From Alteromonadaceae bacterium Bs31 (GTDB lineage: Bacteria > Pseudomonadota > Gammaproteobacteria > Pseudomonadales > Cellvibrionaceae): a stretch of DNA of 64,000 nt. Where the stretch lies: assembly GCA_900177435.1 (NCBI GenBank), contig FXAI01000001.1:166039-230038 (forward strand), given 5' to 3'. The notes under the pieces are model-generated. The model was not told where the DNA came from and searched no databases. It saw nothing but the letters and a program-made list of their open reading frames with translations. The position numbers and the translations under genes were made by a program. Below, in pieces: positions 46,235 through 56,879 of the stretch; positions within the stretch are counted from its first letter, which is position 1; the number at the start of each line of letters is the position of its first letter.

Positions 46235-47612
46235 CTTATGCAAACGGGTTCACGGCAAATTACTTGGGGCAGATGTTTCTATTCAGGCGATAAGTACCGA
46301 CACTCGTACCATAAAGAAAGGTGATGTTTTTCTCGCCTTGCGCGGGGAGAGTTTCGACGGTCACGAGTTTGTTAAGAGCGCTCAGGATAAGGGGGCTGCA
46401 GCGGTGGTGGTTGATAATGAGCTCGCGTTACCTCTACCGCAGTTGGTCGTAAAAGACACCCTTACAGCGCTAGGGCAGGCCGGTGCTCTTAATAGAGAGT
46501 CAAGTAATAGCACTGTGATTGCGATAACCGGGAGCAGCGGTAAAACCTCAGTGAAAGGTATGCTACAAAGTATTCTGTCCGGCGCGGGAGAAACCCTGGC
46601 GACGGAAGGAAACTTTAACAACCATATTGGCGTGCCTATAACATTGCTTCGTATAAACGAACAGCACCGGTATTCGGTAATTGAAGCGGGAACCGGTGGT
46701 AAAGGTGAAATTGCCTATTTGGTTGATCTTATACAGCCGCAAGTCGCCTTGGTTAACAACGTATCGCTTGCACATGGGCTAGGTTTCGGTAGTGAGCAAG
46801 CAATAGCTGAAGAAAAATCTGAAATTTACAAGAATGCAGATATTGGCGTGGTTAATTTAATGGATAAGCACACCAATATTTTCATGGAGAGGTTGGTCGA
46901 TAAAAAAATATTTGCCTATTCCAAGGTAGATGAAAGTGCGTCCCATAAGGATAGCGCGAAAAAACTTAATATTTCCCAATCTGCCCTGATACTGGCCTCC
47001 AATTTGTTCTGCAATACAAAAGGTGGTTATCGCTTTGTCCTGAGTTACGGAGAACAAAGTGTTCCCGTTGAATTGTCCGTGCCAGGACTCCACAGCGTCG
47101 ACAATGCGCTGGCCGCCGCTGCATGTGCAGTGGCTACAGGCCTTAATCTAGAGTGTGTTGCAAAAGGATTATCTGGTTTTTCGGGGGTTCGGGGGCGTAT
47201 GCAAACAGTGGCTTCTGCCGCGGTTGCGCAATTAATTGATGATACTTATAACGCTAACCCGGCTTCTATGCGTGCGGCGATAGATTTTCTTGCAAGCCAA
47301 GCAACACCGGTGCTTGTTGTTGGTGATATGGGCGAGTTGGGTGAAGCAGAAATTCAAGAGCATCGCAAGCTGGGTGAATATGCAAAAAATAAGGGTATAC
47401 AGCAGATGTTCGCGGTGGGACCTCTTAGCCTCCATGCGGTAAATGCCTTTGGCGAAGGTGGTAAGTGGTTTGAAACTCAGGATGCTATGAAAGCATTTTT
47501 GGCTCGTGCAAAGATAGAGGCCGCTAGTGTTTTGGTCAAGGGATCGCGATACACCCACATGGAAAATATAATCAAATACTTACAGCAATTAAAAGGTGCT
47601 GAGAAATGCTAG
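46221..47612 (+). CDS. murF: UDP-MurNAc-tripeptide:D-Ala-D-Ala ligase MurF
   Basis: Adds D-Ala-D-Ala to the UDP-MurNAc tripeptide. The product has [19 protein letters not shown], the ATP loop [25 protein letters not shown], and [14 protein letters not shown], all MurF hallmarks. GGAGGT at 46211-46216 serves either the ATG at 46221 or one three bases later; 463 residues from the first. It overlaps both murE and mraY. Confidence 0.95.
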   Translation: MMLSDLCKRVHGKLLGADVSIQAISTDTRTIKKGDVFLALRGESFDGHEFVKSAQDKGAAAVVVDNELALPLPQLVVKDTLTALGQAGALNRESSNSTVIAITGSSGKTSVKGMLQSILSGAGETLATEGNFNNHIGVPITLLRINEQHRYSVIEAGTGGKGEIAYLVDLIQPQVALVNNVSLAHGLGFGSEQAIAEEKSEIYKNADIGVVNLMDKHTNIFMERLVDKKIFAYSKVDESASHKDSAKKLNISQSALILASNLFCNTKGGYRFVLSYGEQSVPVELSVPGLHSVDNALAAAACAVATGLNLECVAKGLSGFSGVRGRMQTVASAAVAQLIDDTYNANPASMRAAIDFLASQATPVLVVGDMGELGEAEIQEHRKLGEYAKNKGIQQMFAVGPLSLHAVNAFGEGGKWFETQDAMKAFLARAKIEAASVLVKGSRYTHMENIIKYLQQLKGAEKC

Positions 47613-48688
47613 TTTGGCTTGCAGAGTTATTACAGGAATACGTAAGCGGATTTGGCGTTTTTCGTTATCTATCTCTCAGAGGAATTTTAAGCATACTTAC
47701 CGCCTTAGGTATCTCTATGGTTTTGGGTCCCTGGTTTATTCGCAAACTCAATAATCTACAGATTGGTCAAGCGATTCGGGATGATGGCCCAGAGAGCCAT
47801 TTGAGTAAATCCGGTACGCCCACTATGGGCGGTACACTCATATTATTTGCCATTGTTACTGCTACATTGTTGTGGTCGGATTTGAGTAATCGCTACGTTC
47901 AGGCAGTTTTGTTTGTCACTGTTACTTTCGGCGCGATCGGCTGGGTCGACGACTACAGGAAAGTAGTAGAGAAAAATTCACGCGGTTTGCCCGCGAAATG
48001 GAAATATTTCTGGCAGTCGGCTGTAGGGCTGCTGGTTGCGGTAGGCCTCTACCTAAGTGCTGAATCTTCGGTGGAAACAACCCTGTACATTCCTTTCTTT
48101 AAAAACTTCGCATGGGAAATGGGCTTACTATTTATTGCAGTAACTTATTTCATGATTGTCGGATTTAGTAACGCGGTAAATTTAACCGATGGTCTAGATG
48201 GCCTGGCAATAATGCCAACGGTAATGGTTGGCTCTGCCCTCGGAATAATTGCCTACCTAAGCGGTCATGCTAATTTCTCATCGTATCTTCATATTCCATT
48301 TATTCCCGGAACCGGAGAGTTGGTGGTGTTCTGTGGCGCGCTGGCGGGTGCAGGTTTGGGTTTTCTCTGGTTTAACACCTACCCTGCGCAGGTGTTTATG
48401 GGCGATGTGGGTGCTTTGTCACTTGGTGCCGCTTTAGGTGTTATTGCGGTGATTGTCAGGCATGAAATCGTGTTTTTTATTATGTCTGGTATTTTTGTCA
48501 TGGAAACGGTATCAGTGATTTTGCAAGTGGCTTCTTTCAAATTAACTGGAAGGCGAATATTTCGTATGGCGCCTTTGCATCATCATTTTGAGTTAAAAGG
48601 CTGGCCAGAGCCCAGAGTAATAGTGCGCTTTTGGATTATTACGGTAATGCTGGTGTTATTTGGATTGGCGACGTTGAAAATAAGGTAA
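47606..48688 (+). CDS. mraY: Phospho-MurNAc-pentapeptide transferase MraY
   Basis: An integral membrane enzyme that makes lipid I from undecaprenyl phosphate and UDP-MurNAc-pentapeptide. The 360-residue product has about ten membrane helices, the [11 protein letters not shown] motif, the [25 protein letters not shown] region (DDxxK), [13 protein letters not shown], and the [13 protein letters not shown] motif. Start overlaps murF by 7 bases. Confidence 0.97.
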   Translation: MLVWLAELLQEYVSGFGVFRYLSLRGILSILTALGISMVLGPWFIRKLNNLQIGQAIRDDGPESHLSKSGTPTMGGTLILFAIVTATLLWSDLSNRYVQAVLFVTVTFGAIGWVDDYRKVVEKNSRGLPAKWKYFWQSAVGLLVAVGLYLSAESSVETTLYIPFFKNFAWEMGLLFIAVTYFMIVGFSNAVNLTDGLDGLAIMPTVMVGSALGIIAYLSGHANFSSYLHIPFIPGTGELVVFCGALAGAGLGFLWFNTYPAQVFMGDVGALSLGAALGVIAVIVRHEIVFFIMSGIFVMETVSVILQVASFKLTGRRIFRMAPLHHHFELKGWPEPRVIVRFWIITVMLVLFGLATLKIR

Positions 48689-48696
48689 GTTCGAGC

Positions 48697-50058
48697 GTGG
48701 GTGAAATAATAACTACAGACGAGTACTACGTAATCCTGGGGCTAGGGCTCACAGGTTTGTCTGTTGTGCGCTATCTAAAAAGAAAGAATATTCGTTTTGT
48801 CGTTATGGATACCCGAGCGGAGCCTCCGGGCTTGGAAGCATTAAGATCTATCGATACATCTGTGCCAGTGTATTTAGGTAGTTTTAGTGTGGAGACAGAA
48901 CAACTATTGCTAGAGGCTGCAGCGATCGTTATTAGCCCTGGTGTCAGCAGGCAGCAGCCGGAAATTAAAAAAGCCTTGAGCTTGGGCGTACAAGTTGTTG
49001 GTGATGTAGAGCTGTTTTTGCGGGATAACACCAAGCCGGTAATAGGTATTACTGGCTCGAATGGCAAAACTACGGTAACCACCTTAGTGGGTAAGATTGC
49101 TGAATCCGCAGCGGTGAAAGTATGTGTAGCAGGCAATATCGGTGTACCAGTGCTCGAGCGCCTGAGTGACGAATATGAACTCTATGTCTTGGAGTTGTCC
49201 AGCTTTCAGTTGGAGAGCATAAGTAGCGGCGCGTTAAATGTTGCTTGCGTGCTTAATATTAGTGAAGACCATATGGATCGCTATAACGCTCTGGCGGAGT
49301 ACTGCTTGGCTAAGCAGAGAATCTTCTGGGGCGCAAAATCTGTGGTTTATAACCTGGATGACAGATTGACTCAGCCGCCTGTCGCGGATGGTGTGCCTCG
49401 CTATGGTTTTGCAATAGGCGCGCATAAAGAAGAGGGGGAGAAAAAATACCTTCTCAATTCGTCAACTAAATCATTAGAAGTGGATGGCCGCAAAGTTTTA
49501 TCTTTAGAAGAGCTAAAAATGATGGGCTTACACAACGTTGCGAATGCCTTGGCGGTACTCGCTATTTGTGATGCAGCTGCCTTACCTCGTGACTTAGCCA
49601 TTGAGCAATTAAAAGAGTTTAAGGGTTTGCCTCATCGTTGTGAATGGGTTTCCGATGTGGGCGGTGTAGTGTTTATCAATGATTCAAAGGCGACTAATGT
49701 TGGGGCCGCAGAGGCGGCGATTGAGGGCCTTAAAGAGTCATTTTCATCTCTTGTGCTAATTGTCGGCGGAGAAGGTAAAGGCGCCGATTTTCGGCAATTT
49801 GCACAAAGCATAAACCAATTTGTTTCTGCCTTAGTGCTGATTGGCAGGGATGCAGAACTTATTGGCCAGCATGTTCAAAGCAAGGTAAAAAAGGTAAGTG
49901 CTAGCACAATGGATGATGCAGTGAAAAAAGCTTTCAGTTTGAGCGAGAAGCACGGAGCGGTGTTGTTATCGCCAGCTTGCGCCAGTTTCGATATGTTTAG
50001 TGGATATGAAGACCGCGGCAATCAATTTCGTGTCGCTGTCGGTGGGTTGGTTGCCTGA
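48697..50058 (+). CDS. murD: UDP-MurNAc-L-Ala:D-Glu ligase MurD
   Basis: Adds D-glutamate to UDP-MurNAc-L-alanine. The 453-residue product starts at a GTG ten bases after AAGGT; VILGLGLTGLSVVRYL then begins near residue 12, as in the family. A longer frame inside mraY opens at 48631 but is unlikely. The ATP loop is GITGSNGKTTVTTL, followed by ELSSFQLES and HRCEWV. The stop shares one base with the ftsW start. Confidence 0.94.
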   Translation: MGEIITTDEYYVILGLGLTGLSVVRYLKRKNIRFVVMDTRAEPPGLEALRSIDTSVPVYLGSFSVETEQLLLEAAAIVISPGVSRQQPEIKKALSLGVQVVGDVELFLRDNTKPVIGITGSNGKTTVTTLVGKIAESAAVKVCVAGNIGVPVLERLSDEYELYVLELSSFQLESISSGALNVACVLNISEDHMDRYNALAEYCLAKQRIFWGAKSVVYNLDDRLTQPPVADGVPRYGFAIGAHKEEGEKKYLLNSSTKSLEVDGRKVLSLEELKMMGLHNVANALAVLAICDAAALPRDLAIEQLKEFKGLPHRCEWVSDVGGVVFINDSKATNVGAAEAAIEGLKESFSSLVLIVGGEGKGADFRQFAQSINQFVSALVLIGRDAELIGQHVQSKVKKVSASTMDDAVKKAFSLSEKHGAVLLSPACASFDMFSGYEDRGNQFRVAVGGLVA

Positions 50059-51197
50059 TGAGCAAGACGCTTAGCCTTCAAGATTGCATGCCGCCGATGA
50101 ATATGGATTCGGGGCTACTGCTGTCTGTAATGGCATTGATTAGTATTGGTGTGGTTATGGTGGCAACTAGCACCTTTGACTTTGCCGATGCTAAGTACGA
50201 TGACTCTTTATATTTTTTAAAGAAGCACTCTATTTATCTTACTTTGGGTGTTTTTTGCGGCCTGGTGGCAAGTTGTGTCCCTACAACAGTGTGGCAGAGA
50301 TACTCGCCTGTATTGCTTATTTTTGCTGTTGTGTGCTTGATTCTGGTTCTTGTCCCCGGTGTCGGGAAAGTGGTGAACGGTAGTCGCCGCTGGTTGAATG
50401 TCGGCCCCCTAACCATGCAGGCTTCAGAATTGGCCAAGTTTTGTTTGCTTATATATTTTGCTAGTTATTTGGCGAGGAAGAATAACGAAATACAACGCGA
50501 GTGGGCTGGGTTCTTCAAAATGCTGGCGATAATAGCGCTAATTGTTGCGCTACTTTTGCTGGAACCCGATTTTGGCAGTTCCGTTGTTATTTGTTTGACT
50601 CTGGGTTCCATGATGTTTATCGCGGGAGTGCCCATATTGCGGTTTTTATTGTTGGCCGTAACTGGAGCCGGCCTGCTTTCTTCAATGGCGGTGCTGTCGC
50701 CCTATCGATGGGAAAGATTGGTTTCGTTTATGGACCCATGGTCTCAGCAATTTGGCGGAGGTTATCAGCTGGTTCAGTCTTTGATCGCTTTTGGCCGGGG
50801 AGAATGGTTTGGCCTGGGTTTGGGGAATAGTTTGCAAAAACTGTTTTTTCTTCCTGAGGCACATACGGATTTTGTGTTTGCCATTTATGCGGAAGAGTTT
50901 GGCCTACTTGGCGCAATTGTTTTAATAGCTTTGTACGGGTTTTTTATCTGGAAAATATTAATTTTGGCCAAGCTAGCCTATGGGCGAAATAAATTATTTT
51001 CCTCGTTTCTGGTTTCCGGAATCGCGGTGATGATGGCTGTGCAGTCCTTTATCAATATGGGCGTTGCATCGGGTTTATTGCCAACTAAAGGTTTAACCTT
51101 GCCTTTTATCTCTTATGGGGGCAGTAGCTTATTGGTTAGCTGTGTGTTGGTTGCTCTGGTTTTTCGAGTGGCTTGGGAGGAGCGTTATGGCTGTTAA
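50058..51197 (+). CDS. ftsW: Septal peptidoglycan glycosyltransferase FtsW
   Basis: SEDS-family polymerase that works with FtsI at the septum. The 379-residue product has ten hydrophobic helices, LVPGVGKVVNGSRRWLNVGPLTMQASELAK with the conserved GSRRW, the catalytic Asp in LLEPDFGSSVVI, and the PTKGLTLPFISYGGSSL signature. Start overlaps the murD stop (TGATG). The end overlaps murG by 11 bases. Confidence 0.97.
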   Translation: MSKTLSLQDCMPPMNMDSGLLLSVMALISIGVVMVATSTFDFADAKYDDSLYFLKKHSIYLTLGVFCGLVASCVPTTVWQRYSPVLLIFAVVCLILVLVPGVGKVVNGSRRWLNVGPLTMQASELAKFCLLIYFASYLARKNNEIQREWAGFFKMLAIIALIVALLLLEPDFGSSVVICLTLGSMMFIAGVPILRFLLLAVTGAGLLSSMAVLSPYRWERLVSFMDPWSQQFGGGYQLVQSLIAFGRGEWFGLGLGNSLQKLFFLPEAHTDFVFAIYAEEFGLLGAIVLIALYGFFIWKILILAKLAYGRNKLFSSFLVSGIAVMMAVQSFINMGVASGLLPTKGLTLPFISYGGSSLLVSCVLVALVFRVAWEERYGC

Positions 51198-52302
51198 TCC
51201 TAGCGTACTCATTGCCGCCGGGGGAACGGGGGGGCATGTCTTTCCCGGCTTGGCCGTCGCAAAAGAGCTTGTCAAGCGGGGTTACACGGTTCACTGGTTG
51301 GGCACTACCGCGGGTATAGAAGCTAGCTTGGTGCCAGATGCAGGTTTAGAACTGCATATAATTAGTATTAAAGGGGTAAGAGGTCGAGGCATAAAAGCAC
51401 TGGTGCTAGCTCCCTTTTTAATTGTTGGCGCTGTGCGGCAGGCACTTAGAATCGTTCGTAGCATTCAACCCAGCTTAATTATCGGTATGGGTGGTTTTGT
51501 GGCAGGTCCAGGAGGCCTTGCTGCCAAGCTGGCAGGCGTGCCCTTATTAATCCATGAGCAAAACGCCGTTGCAGGTACCACCAATAAACTGTTATCAACA
51601 ATCGCCAATCAGGTTCTTGTGGCTTTTCCTGGTGCTTTTCCTAAAGCAAAGTGGATAGGAAATCCAGTACGACAAGAGTTTTATAGAAGAGGAGTAAAAA
51701 AGCAGCGGGGGAATGCCGTTAAGGTGCTGGTGGTAGGCGGTAGCCGAGGTGCGAGGGCCCTTAATGAGCTGGTCGCCCAAGTCTTGAGTGATCATTCCGA
51801 TTTGCGAAGCCAACTGGCTGTGTATCATCAGACAGGTGAAAAGCTGTTCGAAGAAGCCCAGCACTATTATGGAAGTAAGACGGTAATGCTAACAGACAAA
51901 GCACTCAGCGAGCTTTCTTTAGGCGATATTGCAGTAAAACCATTTATTAGCGATATGGCGGCGGCGTTTAACTGGGCAGACCTGGTGGTGTGTAGAGCTG
52001 GAGCGTTAACAATTTCCGAATTAGCCGCTAGTGGTGTGGCCTCCATACTTGTGCCTTTTCCATTCGCCATCGACGATCATCAGGCTAAAAATGCTAACTA
52101 TCTGGTAGAGGCCGGTGCGGCAGTTCAGTGGTCACAAAATGAAATTACCTCTGAGGTTCTCGCTACACAGTTAGGCGTGTTTGTTGAGAAACGATCATTG
52201 TTGGAAGAGATGGGAAGTAAGGCGCTTCTTTGCGCCAAACCCAATGCCGTTGAGGAATTTGCACAGTCGTGCGAGATGTTAATCCAGCAGAAAGCGGCTT
52301 AA
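51187..52302 (+). CDS. murG: Lipid II-forming GlcNAc transferase MurG
   Basis: Adds GlcNAc to lipid I at the inner face of the membrane. The 371-residue product starts MAVNPSVLIAAGGTGGHVFPGLAVA, with the GGTGGHVFP loop. GGFVAGPGGLAAKLAG and HEQNAVAGTTNK follow, and the UDP-GlcNAc site has VCRAGALTISELAASG. GGAGGAGC precedes the ATG at 51187; an upstream frame opens at 51115 within ftsW. Overlaps ftsW. Confidence 0.96.
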   Translation: MAVNPSVLIAAGGTGGHVFPGLAVAKELVKRGYTVHWLGTTAGIEASLVPDAGLELHIISIKGVRGRGIKALVLAPFLIVGAVRQALRIVRSIQPSLIIGMGGFVAGPGGLAAKLAGVPLLIHEQNAVAGTTNKLLSTIANQVLVAFPGAFPKAKWIGNPVRQEFYRRGVKKQRGNAVKVLVVGGSRGARALNELVAQVLSDHSDLRSQLAVYHQTGEKLFEEAQHYYGSKTVMLTDKALSELSLGDIAVKPFISDMAAAFNWADLVVCRAGALTISELAASGVASILVPFPFAIDDHQAKNANYLVEAGAAVQWSQNEITSEVLATQLGVFVEKRSLLEEMGSKALLCAKPNAVEEFAQSCEMLIQQKAA

Positions 52303-52312
52303 GAGTTAAATT

Positions 52313-53740
52313 ATGAGCGATATAAAAATACATCAAATTCCTGAGATGCGACGAATACGTCAAATTCACTTTGTGGGTATTGGTGGCGCGGGCATGAGTG
52401 GGATTGCAGAAGTACTGCTGAATCAGGGTTACCGTATATCCGGTTCCGATTTACGTGAGTCTGAAGTCACTCGACGCTTGTCGGCAATGGGGGTGAGCGT
52501 TTTTATTGGCCATCATGCAAATAATATTGATGGTGCCGATGTTGTTGTTAATTCCAGTGCAGTAACAGATGGTAACCCCGAGCTTATAGAAGCTCGAGAT
52601 TTAAGAGTACCTATAGTTCGCCGCGCGGAAATGCTGGGGGAGCTAATGCGATACAGGCACGGAATTGCCGTTGCTGGTACACATGGAAAAACCACGACTA
52701 CGAGTTTGATTGCCAGTATTTTTGCTGAAGGTGGGAAAGACCCCACCTTTGTTATTGGCGGCCTGTTGAACAGCGCGGGCAGTAACGCCGGTTTGGGTGA
52801 GAGTCGCTATCTTGTGGCAGAGGCGGACGAAAGCGATGCTTCGTTTTTACATCTGCAACCAATGGTAGCAGTGGTAACCAATATAGACGCGGACCATATG
52901 GAAACCTATGGCGGTGATTTTGGTAAGTTGAAAAAAACCTTTATCGAGTTTTTACATAATTTACCGTTTTATGGTGTAGCGGTAATGTGTGTGGACGATG
53001 AGGTCGTCAGGGAGGTCATTCCGCAGATATCCCGTACTACTATCAGTTATGGCTTTTCGGATGGTGCTGATTTTCGTGCTTTTGATTTGAGGCAAGATGG
53101 AGGGCGTCAGCGATTTAAAGTCCAGCGACCGAACCGCAGCGAGGCTTTAGAGCTTTTTCTCAATATGCCCGGGCGTCACAATGTATTAAATGCAACGGCC
53201 GCCGTGGCAATTGCCACTGATGAAGGGATAAGCGATGAAGCAATACAAAATGGCTTATCAAAATTCCTTGGTGTTGGTCGACGATTTCAAGTCTATGGCG
53301 AATTTCCAGTTGCCGGCTGCGGAACTGCAATGCTGGTTGACGACTATGGCCATCACCCGCGCGAAGTGGCTGCAACCATTAAAGCAATACGTGAGGGATG
53401 GCCAGACAAGCGGCTAGTAATGATTTATCAGCCTCACCGCTATACCAGAACAAGAGATTTATACGAAGATTTTGTTGAGGTTTTATCGAGTGTTGATCAA
53501 TTAATCTTGCTGGAGGTTTACTCGGCGGGAGAAGATCCAATACCCGGTGCGGACGGCAGACATTTAAGCCGTAGTATTCGCAATCGTAATTTGGTAGACC
53601 CTATATTTGTTGAGGGTGTCGAAGGTGTACCTGCAGTGGTAAAAGACATTGTGCAAGCCGGTGATGTAGTTATTACGCAAGGGGCCGGTAACGTTGGTGC
53701 CCTGGCGGGAGAGTTGGCAAAGAGAAAATTGGTCGAATAG
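52313..53740 (+). CDS. murC: UDP-MurNAc:L-Ala ligase MurC
   Basis: First amino-acid ligase of the cell-wall stem peptide. The 475-residue product has [18 protein letters not shown] at the N-terminus, the ATP loop [32 protein letters not shown], and [14 protein letters not shown]. Standard length. The TAG stop abuts the ddlB ATG with no gap. Confidence 0.97.
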   Translation: MSDIKIHQIPEMRRIRQIHFVGIGGAGMSGIAEVLLNQGYRISGSDLRESEVTRRLSAMGVSVFIGHHANNIDGADVVVNSSAVTDGNPELIEARDLRVPIVRRAEMLGELMRYRHGIAVAGTHGKTTTTSLIASIFAEGGKDPTFVIGGLLNSAGSNAGLGESRYLVAEADESDASFLHLQPMVAVVTNIDADHMETYGGDFGKLKKTFIEFLHNLPFYGVAVMCVDDEVVREVIPQISRTTISYGFSDGADFRAFDLRQDGGRQRFKVQRPNRSEALELFLNMPGRHNVLNATAAVAIATDEGISDEAIQNGLSKFLGVGRRFQVYGEFPVAGCGTAMLVDDYGHHPREVAATIKAIREGWPDKRLVMIYQPHRYTRTRDLYEDFVEVLSSVDQLILLEVYSAGEDPIPGADGRHLSRSIRNRNLVDPIFVEGVEGVPAVVKDIVQAGDVVITQGAGNVGALAGELAKRKLVE

Positions 53741-54694
53741 ATGGAAAAAATTAACGCCACATTTAAAGAATATTTTGCGAAGGGTAAGGGTTTTGGCCGG
53801 GTTGCTGTGCTTTTAGGTGGCACCTCTGCCGAGCGTGATATTTCCCTGCTCAGCGGAAATGCTGTACTTAATGCTTTACTAGAGCAAGGCGTAGATGCTA
53901 TTGCCGTTGATGTGGGAGAGAACGCTGTTGAACAGATCAGTGCATTAACATTCGATCGTGCGTTTATCGCTTTACACGGGGCCGGAGGTGAGGACGGAAA
54001 AATTCAGGCTCTTCTGGATCTGTTGGGCAAACCTTACACCGGTAGTAAACATACAGCGTCGGCAATTGCCATGGATAAACTGCTGACAAAAGCAATCTGG
54101 CAAAGTAAGGGGCTGCCAACTCCAGAGTATTGGGTGGCTGACGAAGCAACCCCGCTTGCGGATATTCTAAAAAAACTGGGTGGCGAAGTATTTGTTAAAC
54201 CTGTTCATGAAGGTTCCAGTATAGGGATGCGCTGTGTGAACTCTGAGCAGGAATTGCATGCTGCTCTTGGTTTTGCCGGAGAATATGATAAGCAAGTACT
54301 GGTTGAAAAGCGCGTTATTGGCGAAGAGTTTTCGGTTGCTGTATTGAATGGCAATGCTCTTCCTCCTATCAGGCTAAAGTCCAATAACCGATTTTATGAC
54401 TATGAAGCAAAATATATTTCAGAAGAAACACAGTATCTATGCCCCTGTGGTTTGGATGAAGAAAAGGAAGCCCACTTAAAAAAATTGGCCGAAGCGGCGT
54501 TTTCATCCATCGCATGCCGAGGCTGGGGCCGCATTGATGTTATGCAAGATTTAAGTGGCGAGTTCTATCTACTTGAGGCCAACACTGTTCCAGGTATGAC
54601 TAGTCATAGTTTAGTCCCTATGGCCGCTAAAGTAGCCGGCCTTGGATTTAGCGAGCTGGTGTGCGAAATACTGATGGGAACGATCGAGAACTAA
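53741..54694 (+). CDS. ddlB: D-alanine-D-alanine ligase
   Basis: ATP-grasp ligase making D-Ala-D-Ala. The 317-residue product has VLLGGTSAERDISLLSG, ALHGAGGEDGKIQALL, KPVHEGSSIGM, and the GWGRIDVMQDLSGEFYLLEANTVPGMTSHSLVPMAA end with Mg-binding residues. The ATG follows the murC stop directly; no separate ribosome site is clear, so coupled translation is likely. Confidence 0.96.
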   Translation: MEKINATFKEYFAKGKGFGRVAVLLGGTSAERDISLLSGNAVLNALLEQGVDAIAVDVGENAVEQISALTFDRAFIALHGAGGEDGKIQALLDLLGKPYTGSKHTASAIAMDKLLTKAIWQSKGLPTPEYWVADEATPLADILKKLGGEVFVKPVHEGSSIGMRCVNSEQELHAALGFAGEYDKQVLVEKRVIGEEFSVAVLNGNALPPIRLKSNNRFYDYEAKYISEETQYLCPCGLDEEKEAHLKKLAEAAFSSIACRGWGRIDVMQDLSGEFYLLEANTVPGMTSHSLVPMAAKVAGLGFSELVCEILMGTIEN

Positions 54695-54696
54695 TT

Positions 54697-55572
54697 ATGG
54701 CAAGAGCGACGATAGCCAAACGTGGAGCACACTCAACCTCAAGCCGGGGGGCGGCTGCCAGCAGTAGCACTAAAAAGCGGGGCAAGGGGGCTTCGAGGGC
54801 GGCGACGGTAAAAAGAGAAGGAAAAATTTCTTTTAAAGTGCTTGGCAGGTTGCTGTTTGGTATGGGCGTTATTGGTTTTGTTGTATTGGGAGCGACGCAG
54901 TTCGAATGGCGTAATTATTATGATCAAACTCGAGCGATTTTTAGCAAACCGGTAGCGAACATTACTGTGAAGGGTGAGTTTAATTTTTTAAAAAGAGGCG
55001 ATATTCAATTGCTGGTTGGGAAAGAGATTAACGGCGATTTTGTGGACGTTGACCTGGTAGCCTTGCAGCATAATTTGGAAGCAGAACCGTGGGTGCAGCG
55101 TGCCAATGTACAGCGCGTATGGCCCGATGGCCTTTCAATTGAAGTGTTCGAGCAAAAACCTATAGCTCGCTGGAGAGACAACGGCTTTATTAACAACGAA
55201 GGAAAAATTGTTGGTATTGAAGACAATCTACAGCTTTCGCACTTGCCTTTGTTTTCCGGGCCAGATGGTAGTAGTGAGGAAATTATTCGCACCTATTTGG
55301 AAATGTCTGAAATGCTAAAACGTCGAGGTTTCGTGCTGCAAGGAATTGATGTTGATGAAACTTTGGCCTGGCAGGTAAGTTTGACCAACGGTATAGAAGT
55401 AAATTTTGGTCAGTATGAAGTGCTCACAAAATTACGAAATTTTCTATTGGTTTATGACAAGCAGTTGCAGTCACTCAGTCATAAAATAAGAAGTGTAGAT
55501 ATGCGCTACAGCAACGGTATGGCCGTAGCATGGCGTGGTGAGCCTGATGCTGATTTACAGGCGAGTCGATGA
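54697..55572 (+). CDS. ftsQ: Cell division protein FtsQ
   Basis: A bitopic protein that links early and late divisome parts through FtsB/FtsL. The 291-residue product has a basic, Ser/Ala-rich cytoplasmic tail of about 45 residues, one membrane helix (about 52-70, LLFGMGVIGFVVLGATQF), the POTRA domain from about 85 (ITVKGEFNFLKRGDIQ, EAEPWVQRANVQRVWPDGL) and the FtsQ beta domain. A frame opens upstream at 54661 within ddlB; the ATG at 54697 lies 2 bases after the ddlB stop. Confidence 0.93.
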   Translation: MARATIAKRGAHSTSSRGAAASSSTKKRGKGASRAATVKREGKISFKVLGRLLFGMGVIGFVVLGATQFEWRNYYDQTRAIFSKPVANITVKGEFNFLKRGDIQLLVGKEINGDFVDVDLVALQHNLEAEPWVQRANVQRVWPDGLSIEVFEQKPIARWRDNGFINNEGKIVGIEDNLQLSHLPLFSGPDGSSEEIIRTYLEMSEMLKRRGFVLQGIDVDETLAWQVSLTNGIEVNFGQYEVLTKLRNFLLVYDKQLQSLSHKIRSVDMRYSNGMAVAWRGEPDADLQASR

Positions 55573-55605
55573 ATAATGATTAAATTTAATCGAGTGGGTG
55601 AATAA

Positions 55606-56832
55606 ATGGCACATTCAAGCGGGGGACGCATGATTGTCGGCCTGGATATTGGAACATCCAAGGTTGTAGCAATAGTGGGGGAAATCTCTGCCGAAGGTGG
55701 CTTGTCGGTAGTTGGAATAGGTTCACACAAATCGGCCGGCATGAAGAAGGGTGTTGTGGTTAACATCGAGTCCACGGTGCAATCTATTCAGCGTGCAATA
55801 GAAGAAGCTGAGTTGATGGCCGGTTGTGAAATTCATTCGGTTTATGTGGGAATTGCAGGGAGTCATATACGCAGCCTAAATTCCCATGGGATAGTGGCTA
55901 TAAAGGATAGAGAAGTATATTCGCAGGATCTTGATCGGGTAATTGATGCAGCGCAAGCGGTAGCAATTCCGGCAGATCAGAAAATTCTGCATATTTTGCC
56001 GCAGGAATATCTCATCGATGAGCAGGAAGGTGTTAAAGAACCTTTAGGTATGTCAGGGGTTCGTTTGGAAGCCAAGGTGCACTTGGTTACTTGTGCTGTA
56101 AACGCCGCGCAAAATATCGAAAAATGTATTCGCCGCTGTGGCCTGGATGTCGAGGATGTGATTTTGGAACAACTGGCATCCAGTCACTCTGTTTTAACAG
56201 AAGACGAAAAGGAATTGGGTGTTTGTCTGGTTGATATCGGTGGTGGTACTACAGACATTGCAATCTTTACTGAAGGTGCAATTCGGCATACCGGAGTGAT
56301 ACCGATTGCAGGCGACCAGGTTACCAATGACATCGCAATGGCTTTGCGCACGCCCACCCAGTACGCAGAAGAAATAAAAATTAAGTACGCTTGTGCTCTG
56401 GCTAAGCTAACCGGTGCTGAAGAGACGATTAAAGTGCCCAGCGTTGGTGAGCGACCAGCTAGAAATTTATCAAGGCAGGCGCTAGCTGAAGTAGTAGAGC
56501 CTCGCTATGACGAACTTTTTACTTTGGTTCAAGCTGAATTGCGCCGTAGCGGTTTCGAAGACCTTATTGCAGCAGGAATTGTTTTAACCGGAGGTACTTC
56601 GAAAATGGAAGGGGTAATAGAGCTGGCGGAGGAGATATTTCATATGCCCGTAAGGCTTGGAGCTCCAAACAATATTAATGGTTTGAAAGACATTGTTGAT
56701 AATCCAATTTATTCCACAGGTGTGGGTTTGTTAATTTACGGCATGGAGCACAATGGTGAATCGGATTATGCGACAGAATCGAATGGCGGTTTTTTTGGAA
56801 AAATTAAATCTTGGTTTCAGAAAAATCTTTAA
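55606..56832 (+). CDS. ftsA: Cell division protein FtsA
   Basis: An actin-like ATPase that anchors FtsZ to the membrane. The 408-residue product has MIVGLDIGTSKVVAIVGE (phosphate 1), LVDIGGGTTDIAIFTEGAI (phosphate 2), IVLTGGTSKMEGV (adenosine motif), and the C-terminal amphipathic membrane helix GKIKSWFQKNL. It starts 33 bases after ftsQ. FtsZ follows 47 bases on. Confidence 0.97.
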   Translation: MAHSSGGRMIVGLDIGTSKVVAIVGEISAEGGLSVVGIGSHKSAGMKKGVVVNIESTVQSIQRAIEEAELMAGCEIHSVYVGIAGSHIRSLNSHGIVAIKDREVYSQDLDRVIDAAQAVAIPADQKILHILPQEYLIDEQEGVKEPLGMSGVRLEAKVHLVTCAVNAAQNIEKCIRRCGLDVEDVILEQLASSHSVLTEDEKELGVCLVDIGGGTTDIAIFTEGAIRHTGVIPIAGDQVTNDIAMALRTPTQYAEEIKIKYACALAKLTGAEETIKVPSVGERPARNLSRQALAEVVEPRYDELFTLVQAELRRSGFEDLIAAGIVLTGGTSKMEGVIELAEEIFHMPVRLGAPNNINGLKDIVDNPIYSTGVGLLIYGMEHNGESDYATESNGGFFGKIKSWFQKNL

Positions 56833-56879
56833 ACTGGTGAATTTTGTAGTAAATTTCAAGGGGAAAGAGGGGAACTCTT